From contig BROG01000241.1 in assembly GCA_030159075.1 (NCBI GenBank), positions 496,001-560,000 on the forward strand: a DNA stretch of 64,000 nucleotides, written 5' to 3'. Origin of the DNA: Atrina japonica. Taxonomy: Eukaryota; Mollusca; Bivalvia; Pterioida; Pinnidae. Positions within the stretch are counted from its first letter, which is position 1. Every line of letters starts with the position of its first letter. The notes under the pieces were generated by a model. The model made no database searches, had not been told where the DNA came from, and worked only from the letters and a program-made list of their open reading frames with translations. Of the stretch, positions 62,513 through 64,000 are shown piece after piece. The translations under genes were made by a program, and so were the position numbers.

Positions 62513-64000
62513 TAAGCTGTTTAAATGATTCTTTGCCATTTTCAAAATTGCCAGTTGAAATTTAAATAGAAGTGGATTTAACATAACAGTTTTTACTGGT
62601 GCATATTTTCTTTTAACTCATCAACCCCTGAAAATTAATGGACTCTTCTGTAAATCAATGATTTAGGTCAGTCCAAATGTGCCTTTAGGGGTGAATGGGT
62701 TAATTCACAATATTTAGAATATTGGTGCCATTATAAAGTGCTGAAAGCATTAATACCATTTTACCACAATAAAAACAATCCTGAGACAAAATGAAGGCAA
62801 TTGATCCTCTAGATGCTATTGTCATAGTAACAGCTGTTTATATCATCTTGTAAATGTCATAATTACTAAATTTGATGTAATATTTTGGACCCTTCCCAAT
62901 GAACTTGTAGAGGGTATACAGGTTATACTGTATCAAATGATGGACAGTGTTTATAGTCTAATTCATACACTTCTAGCATCCATTGATGATACATCACAAG
63001 TGAGATCTTGACCTGCAGCAAGTGTCTTATGTGAAGTACCACTGCTAAACTTCATTTTGAGGGAACTGGAAAGGGGTTATTTTATACAGATAACAAAATG
63101 GTAATGTCAAAGTACACAACAGGTCAGTTATACATGCTATAGAGATCAAGTACAAAGTTTCTGTATTCTAGAGAAATGTTAACTGATTTCCTGGACTTAT
63201 TATTGGCTAAAAATAAGTAGTAACAAATTGATATAAATCATTTAAAAAATACAAAATATCAAATATGTATTCACACAATGTAAAACTTTAAAATTTCGAA
63301 TATTCACATGCTATCAAATAAATCTGTACCTATGCACAATCCTTAAAGGCATACAGGCTGTCATTTTGATAGAAAATAAAATATCCTGTGAGTAGACCAA
63401 AACTTGGATTAAAAAGATATATTGATGTAGCAAATTTGAACATATGCATGCATTGCCTAGAATGAATGTATATGCTGTCGGTGTAAGAATACAAATCTTT
63501 ACTCGCCCTTTATTCACATTCGATTTCATTTTACAAGTACAACATTATAGCAAGGTTTTTTCAACTCTGAATTTTTTAAAAACATTTTATTTGTATAAAC
63601 ATTGAATATTTGAAACTTTCAATACAAAATAAAAATCCATTTTGACAGCTTGTATGCCATTAAATCATTCTTTATTAACAATCACACTTGGGAAGTAATG
63701 TCATATACAAGTTGTTAATCAGTGCAATCAACATTTGCCTTATTTACTTTTTGTGTTATTGTGCTATTGTTGTGATCAAGTGTACGCATTTTTAAATTGT
63801 TAACATCAGTTTTCTGGTAAAGTACTTAACAATTGTGATTTTCTAATGCTTTTCTTTCATTTTCAAGACAAACGCATCTAGTAGATTTGAACATAAATTT
63901 TATTGTTAACAGTTGTGTGTCAAAGAAACAAATGCCATTAAGTGAACATCAGTTTCAAGATTAGAAAAAAAATTGTTATTTTGAATGTATTTTGTTTGCC
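62513..64000. other. Downstream intergenic, no gene seen
   Basis: AT-rich sequence with no ORF above about 70 codons and no recognisable RNA gene. Confidence 0.55.

Overview
The window is eukaryotic nuclear DNA, AT-rich and dense in repeats, most likely from a bivalve mollusc. Three things point there: tRNA-headed SINEs whose body resembles those I recall from bivalve genomes, dispersed sequences of a familiar bivalve type, and a protein gene split by GT-AG introns and packed with MITEs and minisatellites. The lineage is an inference from repeat style. No species call is possible without a search.

Layout. Positions 1-22000 are mostly intergenic: two 36-bp minisatellite blocks, a 30-bp and a 21-bp minisatellite, simple repeats, palindromic MITE-like elements, two SINEs and a decayed LINE tail. 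One intact intronless ORF (8222-9556, minus) encodes a 444-residue basic, disordered protein of unknown function with possible PP1-docking motifs. Positions 22109-59688 hold one complete gene, a SEC24A/B-type COPII coat subunit. I resolved 23 coding exons whose lengths sum to 4017 nt (1338 codons plus stop), with GT-AG at all 22 introns and an unbroken frame. Positions 59689-64000 are its 3' UTR and flank, with another TA-flanked element.

The Sec24 protein has a long Pro/Gly/Gln/Ser-rich N-terminus (exons 1-6), then the conserved core: zinc finger (exon 9), trunk (exons 10-16), beta-sandwich (17-18), helical domain (18-20) and gelsolin-like domain (21-23). The introns carry most of the repeats, including a 2.7-kb TA-flanked element whose interior has expanded into a 63-bp satellite with dimeric higher-order structure.

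The most unusual object is an 8.7-kb stretch of almost pure G and T on the plus strand in the last intron (about 49640-58350). A 24-nt perfect direct repeat brackets it. Its left edge is an interrupted copy of its own right flank, with G/T blocks spliced between matching pieces. I think this is more likely a sequencing or assembly artefact than a new element, but it deserves a direct check. I saw no convincing novel enzymatic or defence system; the novelty here lies in repeat architecture.
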